A stretch of DNA of 64,000 nucleotides, taken from Hydrogenophilaceae bacterium (GTDB taxonomy: Bacteria; Pseudomonadota; Gammaproteobacteria; Burkholderiales; Thiobacillaceae). The stretch spans positions 61,670-125,669 of the forward strand of contig JANJWO010000065.1 in NCBI GenBank assembly GCA_024709485.1, written 5' to 3'. Shown in pieces: positions 1 through 7,530 of this stretch; position 1 is the first letter of the stretch; every line of letters starts with the position of its first letter. Made by a program: the position numbers and the translations under genes. Below the pieces are notes generated by a model. The model was not told the origin of the DNA. It ran no database searches and saw nothing but the letters and a program-made list of their open reading frames with translations.

Positions 1-985
1 GGGCGGACAGGAGTTCGCCGAGCGCGGCGCCGTCCAGCGCCTGGTTGACGATGATGCGGGGCGGGATGGGCTTGTCCTGGTAATGCTGCTCGATGAAAGC
101 TTCCAGCACTTCGGCGCCGCTGACTTGCTCGGTGTTCTTGGGAAAGAAATGGCGGTCGCCCAGGTGGCGCCCGCCGCGCACCATGGCCAGCGCCACGCAC
201 CACACCCCCTGTTCCAGGATCGCGGCGATGATGTCGGCGTCGCGTTCGGCGTCGCCCTCGATCACCTGCTGTTCGCGCACCTTGGCGAGATTCTGGATCT
301 GGTTGCGGTAGCTGGCGGCCAGTTCGAATTCAAGTCTGCCTGCCGCCGCCTGCATGCGCGCGGTCAGATCCTGCAGCAGCTCGTCTTCCTTGCCCTCCAG
401 GAACAGCACCGCGCGTCTGACGTCGGCGGCGTAATCCTCGGGGCGGATGGCGTTGACGCAGGGTCCGCTGCAGCGCTTGATCTGGTACAGCAGGCAGGGG
501 CGTGAGCGGTTGGCGAACACGCTGTCCTCGCAGGTGCGCAGGCGGAACACGCGCTGCACCAGATTGATGGTTTCGCGCACCGCCCAGGCGTTGGGATAGG
601 GGCCGAAGTAACGGCTTTTCCTGTCCTGCGCGCCGCGGTAGTAAGCCAGGCGCGGGCTGGCATGGCCGGAGATCATCAGGTAGGGATAGGACTTGTCGTC
701 GCGGAACAGGATGTTGTAGCGCGGCGCGAGCGTCTTGATCAGGTTGTTTTCCAGCAGCAGCGCCTCGGCCTCGGTGCGCGTCACCGTGATGTCGACGCGC
801 GCGATTTTCGCCACCATCAGCTGGATGCGCGGCGACAGCCCGCTTTTGTTGAAATAGCTGGAGACGCGCTTTTTCAGGTCGCGCGCCTTGCCCACGTAGA
901 GCACGCTCTCCTCCGGCCCGATCATGCGGTAGACGCCGGGCAGATTGGGGAGCGAAGCGAGAAAGCCTTTAAGGTCGAAAGACAA
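1..985 (-). CDS. uvrC: UvrC excinuclease subunit C, N-terminal part (runs off the window)
   Basis: UvrABC nucleotide excision repair endonuclease subunit C, which makes the incisions on both sides of a lesion. Reading in from the right edge on the minus strand gives a continuous frame with the N-terminal GIY-YIG nuclease signature (LPGVYRMIG, then [14 protein letters not shown]), the family block [20 protein letters not shown] and a Cys-rich [13 protein letters not shown] segment, then a UvrB-binding (UVR) helix region. The C-terminal endonuclease and HhH domains lie outside the window. No ATG is available at the expected N-terminus; a TTG at 985 (after an ATT) gives the normal family length, but no clear ribosome binding site precedes it, so the start is provisional. 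The ORF track misses the gene because it is open at the edge. Confidence 0.9.
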   Translation of the reverse strand, partial: MSFDLKGFLASLPNLPGVYRMIGPEESVLYVGKARDLKKRVSSYFNKSGLSPRIQLMVAKIARVDITVTRTEAEALLLENNLIKTLAPRYNILFRDDKSYPYLMISGHASPRLAYYRGAQDRKSRYFGPYPNAWAVRETINLVQRVFRLRTCEDSVFANRSRPCLLYQIKRCSGPCVNAIRPEDYAADVRRAVLFLEGKEDELLQDLTARMQAAAGRLEFELAASYRNQIQNLAKVREQQVIEGDAERDADIIAAILEQGVWCVALAMVRGGRHLGDRHFFPKNTEQVSGAEVLEAFIEQHYQDKPIPPRIIVNQALDGAALGELLSA

Positions 986-1060
986 AATCGGATTTACAAG
1001 GAGGACAAGAGGAAACCGGATTGGCGTTTTACGCTTGTTCGCCTGTCCTCTTTGTTCAAG

Positions 1061-1249
1061 CTAATCGTCTTCGTCGAGCAGCACGCCGGCGATGGCCCAG
1101 TTCTCGTCCGGCAGTTCCTCGAAGGCGATGTAGGTGTAGCGCGCCGGCTTGCCGGCGTGCTTTTCCAGGGTGGCGGTGATTTCCTCGGCGATGGCCTGCT
1201 TCTGCGCGCGCGTGAGCTTGCCGGCGAGTTTGATCGAGACGACGGGCAT
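1061..1249 (-). CDS. 4-oxalocrotonate tautomerase family protein
   Basis: A 62-residue protein of the tautomerase superfamily. Pro2 immediately after the initiator Met is the catalytic base of this family, and the beta-alpha pattern PVVSIKLAGKLTRAQKQAIAEE is typical of the 4-OT / YdcE group, which work as small oligomers. Its start lies two bases after the stop of the uracil-DNA glycosylase gene, with an AAGGAG ribosome site inside the 3' end of that gene, so the two are probably translated from one message. The substrate cannot be told from sequence; many members are promiscuous. Confidence 0.8.
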   Translation of the reverse strand: MPVVSIKLAGKLTRAQKQAIAEEITATLEKHAGKPARYTYIAFEELPDENWAIAGVLLDEDD

Positions 1250-1251
1250 GG

Positions 1252-1884
1252 CTACTCCTTGAGATCCTGAACGATACGTGCGAACACGGCGCGAAACATG
1301 TCCGCTGTGAGGCGCCGTGTCTGGGTATTGTAGCGGGAGCAGTGGTAGGAGTCGTACAGGCGCAGGCCCGAGGGCAGCTCATGCGCGGCGCCATGGCCGA
1401 AGGCGTGGGCCTTGGCCTTGAGGCCTTGCGCCATGAGCACCGCGGCATGGGCGATATTGCCGAGCGCAAGCACCGCGGTTCCGGGGGGCAGGGCGGCAAG
1501 CTCGGCCTGGAGATGGCGGTTGCACTGTTTGATCTCGGCGGTTTCCGGCTTGTTCGCGGGCGGCAGGCATTTGACCGCGTTGGTGATGCGGCAGCCGATG
1601 AGTTCCAGACCGTCGTCGGCGGAGACCGAAACCGGCCGGCTGGCGAAGCCGAATTGATGCAGGGTCTCGTACAGCAGGATGCCGGCGTAATCGCCGGTGA
1701 AAGGCCGCCCCGTGCGATTCGCGCCGTTCAGCCCCGGCGCCAGGCCGACGATCAGCAGCCGCGGTCTTGCCGTCCCGAAAGGCAGCACCGGTTTGCAATG
1801 GTAGCCGGGGTGGCCGGCCTTGACCTCATCGAGGAAACCGGCCAGGCGCGGGCAAGCGCGGCATTCAGTGAGCGTGTTCGTCAT
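1252..1884 (-). CDS. Uracil-DNA glycosylase, family 5 (UdgB type)
   Basis: Base-excision repair glycosylase of 210 residues. Motif A reads GLAPGLNGANRTGRPFTGD, the form characteristic of family 5 (UDGb), and the C-terminal motif HCSRYNTQTRRLT supplies the His-containing loop that inserts into DNA. Cysteines near the N-terminus (ECRACPRL) are consistent with the [4Fe-4S] cluster of family 4/5 enzymes. The ORF could start at 1902, but the Met at 1884 (MTNTLTECRACP) matches the usual N-terminus of the family. Either start overlaps the 3' end of the upstream CDF transporter gene (20 to 38 bases), so translational coupling is likely. Confidence 0.85.
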   Translation of the reverse strand: MTNTLTECRACPRLAGFLDEVKAGHPGYHCKPVLPFGTARPRLLIVGLAPGLNGANRTGRPFTGDYAGILLYETLHQFGFASRPVSVSADDGLELIGCRITNAVKCLPPANKPETAEIKQCNRHLQAELAALPPGTAVLALGNIAHAAVLMAQGLKAKAHAFGHGAAHELPSGLRLYDSYHCSRYNTQTRRLTADMFRAVFARIVQDLKE

Positions 1885-2806
1885 GTTGCGGGCGCTGCTC
1901 ATGCAGGAGAACGGGCGCGATTGAAACGATTTCCGGCTGCAGGGTGATGTGGCCGATGCCGAAATCCTTCTGCAGCAGGATTTGCGCGCTGGACAGGATC
2001 TGCGGCCAGTGCTCCAGATCCTTCACGTCGATGTGGGCCGACAAGGCGACCTGCCCGCTGGCCAGCGTCCAGATATGCAGATCATGGACCCGCACGACGT
2101 GCTCGAGCTGCGCCATGCTGTTGCCGACGGTATTGAGGTCGATATGGACGGGCACGCCTTCCATCAGGACGTGCAGGGATTTTTTCAGCAGGTTGAGCGT
2201 GGAAACCAGGATCAGCAGCGAGATCACCACCGACAGCAGAGGGTCGATCGGCGACCAGCCGGTGAGCATGATCACCAGGCCCGCCGTCAGCGCGGCGACC
2301 GAGCCCAGCGCATCGCCGGCGACGTGCAGCAGGGCGGCGTTGCGGTTGAGGCTCTCCTCGCCTTTCATCAAGAGCCAGCCGACGGCCAGGTTGACGCCCA
2401 GGCCGATCAGGGCCACCACGAAAACCATCGTGCCCTGGACTTCGCGCGGCGCGCTGAAGCGCTGCCAGGCTTCGTAAACGATGAACGCGACCAGCGCCAG
2501 CATGACCAGGCTGTTGATCAGCGCCGCCACCACTTCGGCGCGCGCCAGGCCGTAGGAATGGCTTGCCGAGGGCGGCCGCCGCGACAGCCAGGCGGCGAAG
2601 GCGGCAAGCCCAAGCGACAGGCTGTCGGTCAGCATGTGTCCGGCATCGGCCACCAGGGCGAGCGAGTTTGCCGCCAGGCCGACGACGGCTTCGACTGCGG
2701 CGAAGCCGAGGGTGAACAGGAGCGCCCAGCCGAACGTGCGATGCCCGCGGCTGTGCGGGTGGTAATGCATGATGTTGTCGCCGGAATGCTCGTGGAAAGG
2801 GTTCAT
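1865..2806 (-). CDS. Cation diffusion facilitator (zinc/cadmium/cobalt efflux transporter)
   Basis: Inner-membrane divalent metal/proton antiporter of 313 residues. It has a His-rich N-terminus (FHEHSG...HYHPHSRGH), six predicted membrane segments, the paired metal-site motifs HMLTD in TM2 and HVAGD in TM5 (HxxxD), and a cytoplasmic C-terminal ferredoxin-like domain ending in another His-rich tail. This layout matches CzcD/ZitB-type CDF proteins. The long ORF on the track starts upstream; the real start is ATG 2806, which overlaps the nagZ stop as TGATG. The metal is probably Zn2+ from the HxxxD/HxxxD pattern, but Cd or Co cannot be excluded. Confidence 0.9.
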   Translation of the reverse strand: MNPFHEHSGDNIMHYHPHSRGHRTFGWALLFTLGFAAVEAVVGLAANSLALVADAGHMLTDSLSLGLAAFAAWLSRRPPSASHSYGLARAEVVAALINSLVMLALVAFIVYEAWQRFSAPREVQGTMVFVVALIGLGVNLAVGWLLMKGEESLNRNAALLHVAGDALGSVAALTAGLVIMLTGWSPIDPLLSVVISLLILVSTLNLLKKSLHVLMEGVPVHIDLNTVGNSMAQLEHVVRVHDLHIWTLASGQVALSAHIDVKDLEHWPQILSSAQILLQKDFGIGHITLQPEIVSIAPVLLHEQRPQHDEHAH

Positions 2807-3885
2807 CAGGCGGTCTTTCCGCAGTAGTCGGTGGGGTCGGCGCCCAGCGCCAGGTCGCCGCTTTCCAGACCGAGCGCGGCGATGGCGTGGCGCGCCCGCG
2901 CATAGGCCGCCTGCTCCCGCAATTGCGTCATCGACAGGGCGTGCGGTTCGCCGTGCAGGCGCGCCAGGCGCGCCCGGCTCGCCGCCGACCACTCGAAATC
3001 GAGCCGTCCCAGCACCTCGTCGGCGAGGTCGGGGCGGTTGCAGATCAGCGCCATGTCGCAGCCGGCCTCGAGCGCGGCAAGCGCGCGGGCGGTGATGTCG
3101 CCCGCCACGGCGGCGCCTTCCATGGTGAGGTCGTCGCTGAAGATCATGCCCTGGAAATTCAGTTCGCCGCGCAGCACCCGCTGCAGCCAGAAGCGCGAGA
3201 ACCCGGCGGGCGCGGCATCGGCTTTCGGATAGATGACGTGCGCCGGCATGACGGCGGCGAGGCCCATGTCGATCAGCGCCCTGAATGGCAGCAGATCGTT
3301 GAGCGCAATGTCCGCATAGTCGCGCTCGTCCACGGGAATGGCGACGTGCGAGTCGGCGGCGATATGGCCGTGTCCGGGAAAATGCTTGCCGCAGGCCGCC
3401 ATGCCCGCATCCTTCATGCCCAGCATGAGGGCATGGGAAAGCTCGATGACGGCCTGTGGTGCGTGGTGAAAGGCGCGGTCGCCGATGACGCTGGAAACGC
3501 CGCAGTCGAGGTCGAGCACCGGCGCGAAGCTGAGATCGACGCCGTGCGCACGCAGCTCCGCGGCCATGACGTAGCCGGCCTCGCGCGCCAGGGTCTTGGC
3601 CTGGTGCGGGCGCGCGTCGTAAATCCGCCCGAGTATCCGCATCGGCGGCAGGCGCGTGAAGCCGTCGCGGAAACGCTGCACCCGTCCGCCCTCCTGGTCG
3701 GCCGCGATCAGCAGCGGCGGCGACTTGAGCGCGCGGATCTCGGCAGTGAGCTGCGCGAGCTGCGCCGGATTTTCGTAATTGCGCGCGAACAGGATGACGC
3801 CGCCCACCAGCGGATGCGCCAGGCGCGTGCGGTCGTCATCAGTGAGCGCGGTGCCGCGCACGTCGAGCATCAACGGGCCGAGCAT
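2806..3885 (-). CDS. nagZ: Beta-N-acetylhexosaminidase NagZ
   Basis: Cytoplasmic glycoside hydrolase family 3 enzyme of 359 residues that removes N-acetylglucosamine from anhydromuropeptides during cell-wall recycling. The GH3 signature [14 protein letters not shown] is present (its loop carries the catalytic His-Asp dyad of NagZ), and the nucleophile region reads [10 protein letters not shown]. Length and start ([18 protein letters not shown]) match proteobacterial NagZ. The start ATG overlaps the acpS stop as TGATG and the end overlaps the CDF gene the same way, placing it in a tight minus-strand operon. Confidence 0.95.
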   Translation of the reverse strand: MLGPLMLDVRGTALTDDDRTRLAHPLVGGVILFARNYENPAQLAQLTAEIRALKSPPLLIAADQEGGRVQRFRDGFTRLPPMRILGRIYDARPHQAKTLAREAGYVMAAELRAHGVDLSFAPVLDLDCGVSSVIGDRAFHHAPQAVIELSHALMLGMKDAGMAACGKHFPGHGHIAADSHVAIPVDERDYADIALNDLLPFRALIDMGLAAVMPAHVIYPKADAAPAGFSRFWLQRVLRGELNFQGMIFSDDLTMEGAAVAGDITARALAALEAGCDMALICNRPDLADEVLGRLDFEWSAASRARLARLHGEPHALSMTQLREQAAYARARHAIAALGLESGDLALGADPTDYCGKTA

Positions 3886-4265
3886 CAGCTTTTCTCCAGC
3901 ACGACATAGGCGATGACGTATTCCTGCTCATCGCTCAGGGAAAGATGGTGCGCGGTGATGCCGCGCTGGCGCAGCCAGGCCGCCAGTTCCGGATGAAAGC
4001 TCAGTCCCGGCTGTCCAAGCGGGGTGTGGGTGACGGCCAGGCTGCGCAGCTGCAGGGGCGGGCGCAGGCCGGTGCCGGCGGCCTTGGCGAAGGCTTCCTT
4101 GGCGGCGAAGCGCTTGGCCAGGAAGCGCGCCGGCTCGGTGGCGGAGAAGAACTCCTGGTGCTCCTCGGGCGCGAGCAGGCGGTCGGCGTAATGCTCGCCG
4201 AAACGCGCCAGGCCGCTTTCCAGCCTTGCCACTTTCACCAGGTCGACGCCGATGCCGTAGATCAT
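3885..4265 (-). CDS. acpS: Holo-[acyl-carrier-protein] synthase
   Basis: Transfers 4'-phosphopantetheine from CoA to apo-ACP. The 126-residue protein has the two group I phosphopantetheinyl transferase motifs: [13 protein letters not shown] near the N-terminus (Mg-binding Asp) and [16 protein letters not shown] in the middle. Length is normal. In many betaproteobacteria acpS lies between pdxJ and nagZ; here nagZ follows as usual, but the upstream neighbour is a radical SAM gene whose last codons overlap the acpS ATG (ATGA). Confidence 0.95.
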   Translation of the reverse strand: MIYGIGVDLVKVARLESGLARFGEHYADRLLAPEEHQEFFSATEPARFLAKRFAAKEAFAKAAGTGLRPPLQLRSLAVTHTPLGQPGLSFHPELAAWLRQRGITAHHLSLSDEQEYVIAYVVLEKS

Positions 4266-5119
4266 GGCGTCAATTTAACGGGTAATCCGGCTTTCCGGAT
4301 AGTCTCCGCCCAGTTTTCCATCCAGGAAACCGGCAGCGGCGACAAACGCGGCGCCTGCGGCTGCAGCGATGGCCGCGCCAGGCCGTAGAGCAGCACGCCC
4401 TGCACGGGGATGCGTTGCTGCCTGATGCGGCGAACCATATCCAGGTAGGCGGCCTGTTCGGCCTCGTCCGGCGGCGCGCCATCGAGGGCGAATACGCAGC
4501 TCTGCAGCCAGGTCGGGCACAGCGTGGCGGCCAGCTTCAGGCGCGCGAAATGCTTTTCCGGTGGGGTGCGGGTCTGGTTGACGCGGCGCAGGCCGGCGGC
4601 GGTGGCGCTGTCGAACTTGAACCAGACTTCGCCGTTTAACGCCGCCATCTTTTTCAGGCCGTCCTGCACGCGCGGGCGGTCGATGAGGCTGCCGTTGGTG
4701 ATCAGCACCAGCTTGATCTGGCCGGTGAGACCGAAGTCCGCCATGACCCGACCGATCAAGTCGATCACCTGCGGGAATTCCTTCGCGCTGGTGGGTTCGC
4801 CGTTGCCCGAGAGCGCGATGTCGTTCAAGCGGCGCGCCCCTTGCGGTACGCGGGTCTGCATGAAATCTCCCCGCACTATATCCTGCAGCATGGCCCGCAG
4901 CTCCGTTTCCAGTTGCGCGAGATCGATGGCCGGCGCCGTGCCGCGCGCCAGACCGGGCACCTGGCAGTAGATGCAGGCCCAGTTGCAGGCATTGTTGGGA
5001 TTGAGGTTGACGCCGACCGACACCCCGCCCGCCCGGCGCGACACCACGGGGTAGACGTAGCGCATGCGCGCGCTGTCGCGGTCGTGGTTGGCAGGGCTCA
5101 GTTTATGGCTGGGTGACAT
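4262..5119 (-). CDS. Radical SAM protein of unknown function
   Basis: A 285-residue radical S-adenosylmethionine enzyme. The cluster-binding motif is CNWACIYC (Cx3Cx2C), followed by a glycine-rich SAM-binding region (ALSGNGEPTSAKEFPQVI) and a beta-strand pattern typical of a radical SAM TIM barrel. No auxiliary-cluster domain is obvious, so it resembles the short stand-alone radical SAM proteins annotated only as such in proteobacteria. The track ORF begins at 5308, inside the tRNA; Met at 5119 (MSPSHKLSPANHDRDS) is the first plausible start outside the tRNA. It overlaps acpS by four bases. Substrate unknown. Confidence 0.8.
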   Translation of the reverse strand: MSPSHKLSPANHDRDSARMRYVYPVVSRRAGGVSVGVNLNPNNACNWACIYCQVPGLARGTAPAIDLAQLETELRAMLQDIVRGDFMQTRVPQGARRLNDIALSGNGEPTSAKEFPQVIDLIGRVMADFGLTGQIKLVLITNGSLIDRPRVQDGLKKMAALNGEVWFKFDSATAAGLRRVNQTRTPPEKHFARLKLAATLCPTWLQSCVFALDGAPPDEAEQAAYLDMVRRIRQQRIPVQGVLLYGLARPSLQPQAPRLSPLPVSWMENWAETIRKAGLPVKLTP

Positions 5120-5161
5120 GAGTATTGGGCGGGGGCGAGGTTCTCGTGGCGGACTTGAAAT

Positions 5162-5182
5162 TTGGCGGAAGCGGTGAGATTC
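5162..5182 (-). repeat. Partial copy of the tRNA-Ser 3' end (att-like direct repeat)
   Basis: A 21-base segment beginning TTGGCGGAAGCGG is identical to 5264-5284, which is the CCA end, acceptor strand and part of the T arm of the neighbouring tRNA-Ser. Between the two copies lies a further short partial copy (TTGGCGGAATCCA near 5251). Duplicated tRNA 3' ends are what site-specific integrases leave as attL/attR, but no integrase or cargo is present in the 100 bp between copies, so this could equally be a deleted island or a local duplication. Confidence 0.6.
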
Positions 5183-5264
5183 TCTCACCGTAGCCCGCAT
5201 GAACACGGGTTTTGGCTGCGCCGAAACCGGCAAGTTAGCCAAGCAATCCATTGGCGGAATCCAT

Positions 5265-5354
5265 TGGCGGAAGCGGTGAGATTCGAACTCACGAATGACT
5301 TGCGTCATTGCCGGTTTTCAAGACCGGTGCATTCAACCACTCTGCCACGCTTCC
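5265..5354 (-). tRNA. tRNA-Ser(UGA)
   Basis: Class II tRNA of 90 nt on the minus strand. The acceptor stem is GGAAGCG paired with CGCTTCC, followed by discriminator G and an encoded CCA at the 3' end. The anticodon arm CCGGT-CTTGAAA-ACCGG gives anticodon TGA, reading UCA/UCG serine codons. A long variable arm (CAATGACGCAAGTCATT) is diagnostic of serine tRNAs, and the T arm contains GTTCGAATC. The gene is intact. Confidence 0.97.
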
Positions 5355-5697
5355 CAATAATTTAAATTTGCCGGTTTTAGTTCCGGCCGGGCTGTCGCGC
5401 TTAACCTGCTACGCAGATTAGCCTGCACTGGCGCAGTCGCTTCGCGCCTTGGCGCCAAGGCCGGTGCCTTGAGCCGCGCGGCCAGGCTTTCGTTTTGTCC
5501 GCCTCCCGGAAGCATCGGGGCCTCCGGTTTCCGGGGGTGCAGTGCTTTTTCCCAGGCGCTGCGCTTCGTGTCTTGTGGGGTAATATCCAAGCCGAACCCC
5601 GGGTGCGTATTGTACGTTTTGCCGGCAGCGGCGTCGATTGCCCGCCGCACCCGCCAAGATGTTTTTGAACCGGGAACGTGACCCGCTTGCATAAGGA
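5355..5697. other. Intergenic stretch with no recognisable gene
   Basis: About 340 bases between tRNA-Ser and the plus-strand gene at 5698. The two minus-strand ORFs here (5333-5692 and 5418-5801) run into the tRNA or the next gene and have no recognisable composition, so I do not call them. The stretch has several short GC-rich inverted segments (for example CCTCCGGTTTCCGGGGG) but no clear terminator or promoter. Confidence 0.5.
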
Positions 5698-7194
5698 ATG
5701 ATGGGCTTACTGGAAAAGATCAGGTCGATTGTCGCAGGAGGGGAGGGGCGGCGCGGCACGCCCTTCGTTTCGGTGAGGGCCACGCAGAGATGGCTGAGCA
5801 ATCTGCCGGGCGCTTCCGATTACGACATTCATCATGTTCTGGTGGAGGGGCTCGAACGCTATAACGGGGATACCCGCGGCGAGGTGCTCAAGCGCATCAG
5901 GATGCTGGGCCTGCTCGAAGAAGCGGGGCTGCCCCTGCAGGCCAGGCTGGTCGATCAGTATCTTCAAAGCCATGCGCGGAGCGAACCCGCCAGGCAGCCC
6001 TTGTGGCGCGAATGCCACTTGTTCTGGGACCAGTTGACCGTTGCCTACCTGCCATTCCTGAATCTGGCGCTGAGAGGGGGCGAGGAGTCGGGAAAGCTTG
6101 CGTCAATGGCCACGCCGATCGCCGTCAAGAGCCTGCGCTATTTTTCCTTGGGCATGCGTTGGGAATATTTGCGCGGGCGACGCCCTGCCGAATCGGCCTG
6201 GCGGCGCCTGCACAAAATCTACCGTGCCGCGGAGAGCGCCGGCATTGCCCTGGACGAGACGGACATTGCGGAGGGCGGCAAGACGAGTTGCGCGCGCGAA
6301 TATGTGATGACGCTGCTGTTCGATCTGGCCAATCCCTACGCATTCTGCCCCACCGAGATCAAATCCGCGCTCGGGCTGCTCGATGGCCTCATGGTCTTGC
6401 CCGTGCCCGAGGCGGGATTGAGGCGCGGGCTGCATACGCACATGGTCGACCTGACCGCGACAGCCGGGCCGGACAGGATCGATGAGCGCTGGGTGCCGGG
6501 CGGGCGACTGCGCTATCTCGATTTCCGTGACGTCATGCGCGAGCTTGAAGAGCATGCGAGGCGGGACCCGGGCAGCCCGCGCGCCGCGGTGGCGAAAAAG
6601 CTCGCGAGCGTGATCGGCCGCGCCGGGGCCAGCCGCCGGGGGCCGCGCAAGCCGCGCATGGGCGAAGTGAGGGCGGTTTTCGGGGCGGAGCGGGTATTCC
6701 GCATATTTTCCCCGCTGCCAGGCGCCGCCCAGGATGCCGAGTACCTCACCCTGCGCGACGAGAGCGGCGCAGGCCTTGGCTTCGTCTTGGGCGAGGCGCG
6801 GGAACTGCAGCCGGGCTGCCTGATGGCGGTCGATCGCGACGACGGCTGCGGCAACTGGCAGTTGCTGGCGGCCCGCTGGCTGAGGGAAGAGGACAGCCAA
6901 TGGCTGCTGGGCACCGAGGTGCTGTCCAGACACCCCAAGCGGGCGGACATCGAATGGGAGGCCGAAGGCGTGGGCAGGGAGGCCGCCGCTGCGCTCTTTC
7001 TGCCCTTGGCCAGCGCAAGCCAGGGGGCGACAAGCAATCTGCTGCTGCCCCGGATGGCCTACCTGGCCGGGCGCGAATTGCTGCTGCGCCAGGATGACGG
7101 CACGCGTTACCGCCTCAGGCTGGGGGACGCCGTCGAACCCCACGAATCCTGGCTGCGGGCGGAGTTCGACGTGCTGGCGCGGGAGGCCGTCTGA
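5698..7194 (+). CDS. Conserved-looking hypothetical protein, 498 aa
   Basis: I do not recognise this family. The protein looks soluble, with no signal peptide or membrane segment. The N-terminal two thirds (to about residue 300) is helix-rich and Trp/Leu-rich (WRECHLFWDQLTVAYLPFLNLAL), and the C-terminal third changes to a beta-rich character (ELQPGCLMAVDRDDG, NWQLLAARWLREEDSQWLLGTEVL) that resembles a small beta-barrel such as a PilZ-like fold; this is an impression, not a match. Two adjacent ATGs (5698 and 5701) follow AAGGA very closely, so the second ATG or a later start is possible. It is alone on the plus strand between tRNA-Ser and a minus-strand cluster. Confidence 0.6.
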   Translation: MMGLLEKIRSIVAGGEGRRGTPFVSVRATQRWLSNLPGASDYDIHHVLVEGLERYNGDTRGEVLKRIRMLGLLEEAGLPLQARLVDQYLQSHARSEPARQPLWRECHLFWDQLTVAYLPFLNLALRGGEESGKLASMATPIAVKSLRYFSLGMRWEYLRGRRPAESAWRRLHKIYRAAESAGIALDETDIAEGGKTSCAREYVMTLLFDLANPYAFCPTEIKSALGLLDGLMVLPVPEAGLRRGLHTHMVDLTATAGPDRIDERWVPGGRLRYLDFRDVMRELEEHARRDPGSPRAAVAKKLASVIGRAGASRRGPRKPRMGEVRAVFGAERVFRIFSPLPGAAQDAEYLTLRDESGAGLGFVLGEARELQPGCLMAVDRDDGCGNWQLLAARWLREEDSQWLLGTEVLSRHPKRADIEWEAEGVGREAAAALFLPLASASQGATSNLLLPRMAYLAGRELLLRQDDGTRYRLRLGDAVEPHESWLRAEFDVLAREAV

Positions 7195-7200
7195 GCCGGA

Positions 7201-7509
7201 TCAGTGCGTGGTGGGGTCGGGCTTTTTGCGGGAAATCTGCACCGTTTTCGCGGTCTGCTCCTGATCCGGATAAACCGGCCGGGACTCGGCCAGCCCCAGG
7301 GCGGCGCCGAGTTCGCGTTCGCGCGTGGCGATCAGTTCGAAGCAGGACTTGATCTGCTCCACGGTGTCGTCGGACAGAAAGCCCGAGGTGCCGGGCTGCG
7401 GCGTGGCGTCGCGCACCACACTGGCCAGCGTCTTGCGCATGGCGCGCAGGATGCGCTGTTCCACGCTCATTTCCTTTGCGGCGAGTTCCTTGATTTTGTC
7501 GTCTGACAT
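7201..7509 (-). CDS. Small hypothetical protein, 102 aa
   Basis: Unrecognised 102-residue soluble protein, charged and mostly helical (MSDDKIKELAAKEMSVEQRILRAM...), with a helix IKSCFELIATRERELGAALGLA and a basic C-terminus. It is the last gene of the minus-strand cluster that diverges from dsrA, starting 21 bases after the stop of the ferredoxin-reductase fusion. Operon position suggests it belongs with that redox protein, but no function can be assigned. The 3' end is six bases from the convergent gene at 5698-7194. Confidence 0.6.
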   Translation of the reverse strand: MSDDKIKELAAKEMSVEQRILRAMRKTLASVVRDATPQPGTSGFLSDDTVEQIKSCFELIATRERELGAALGLAESRPVYPDQEQTAKTVQISRKKPDPTTH

Positions 7510-7530
7510 GTCGGTTCCTTCAAGTTTGGT

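Noticed and set aside
5333-5801. Minus-strand ORFs (119 and 127 aa) upstream of the 498-aa gene
   Set aside because: They overlap tRNA-Ser or the next gene and show no coding character.
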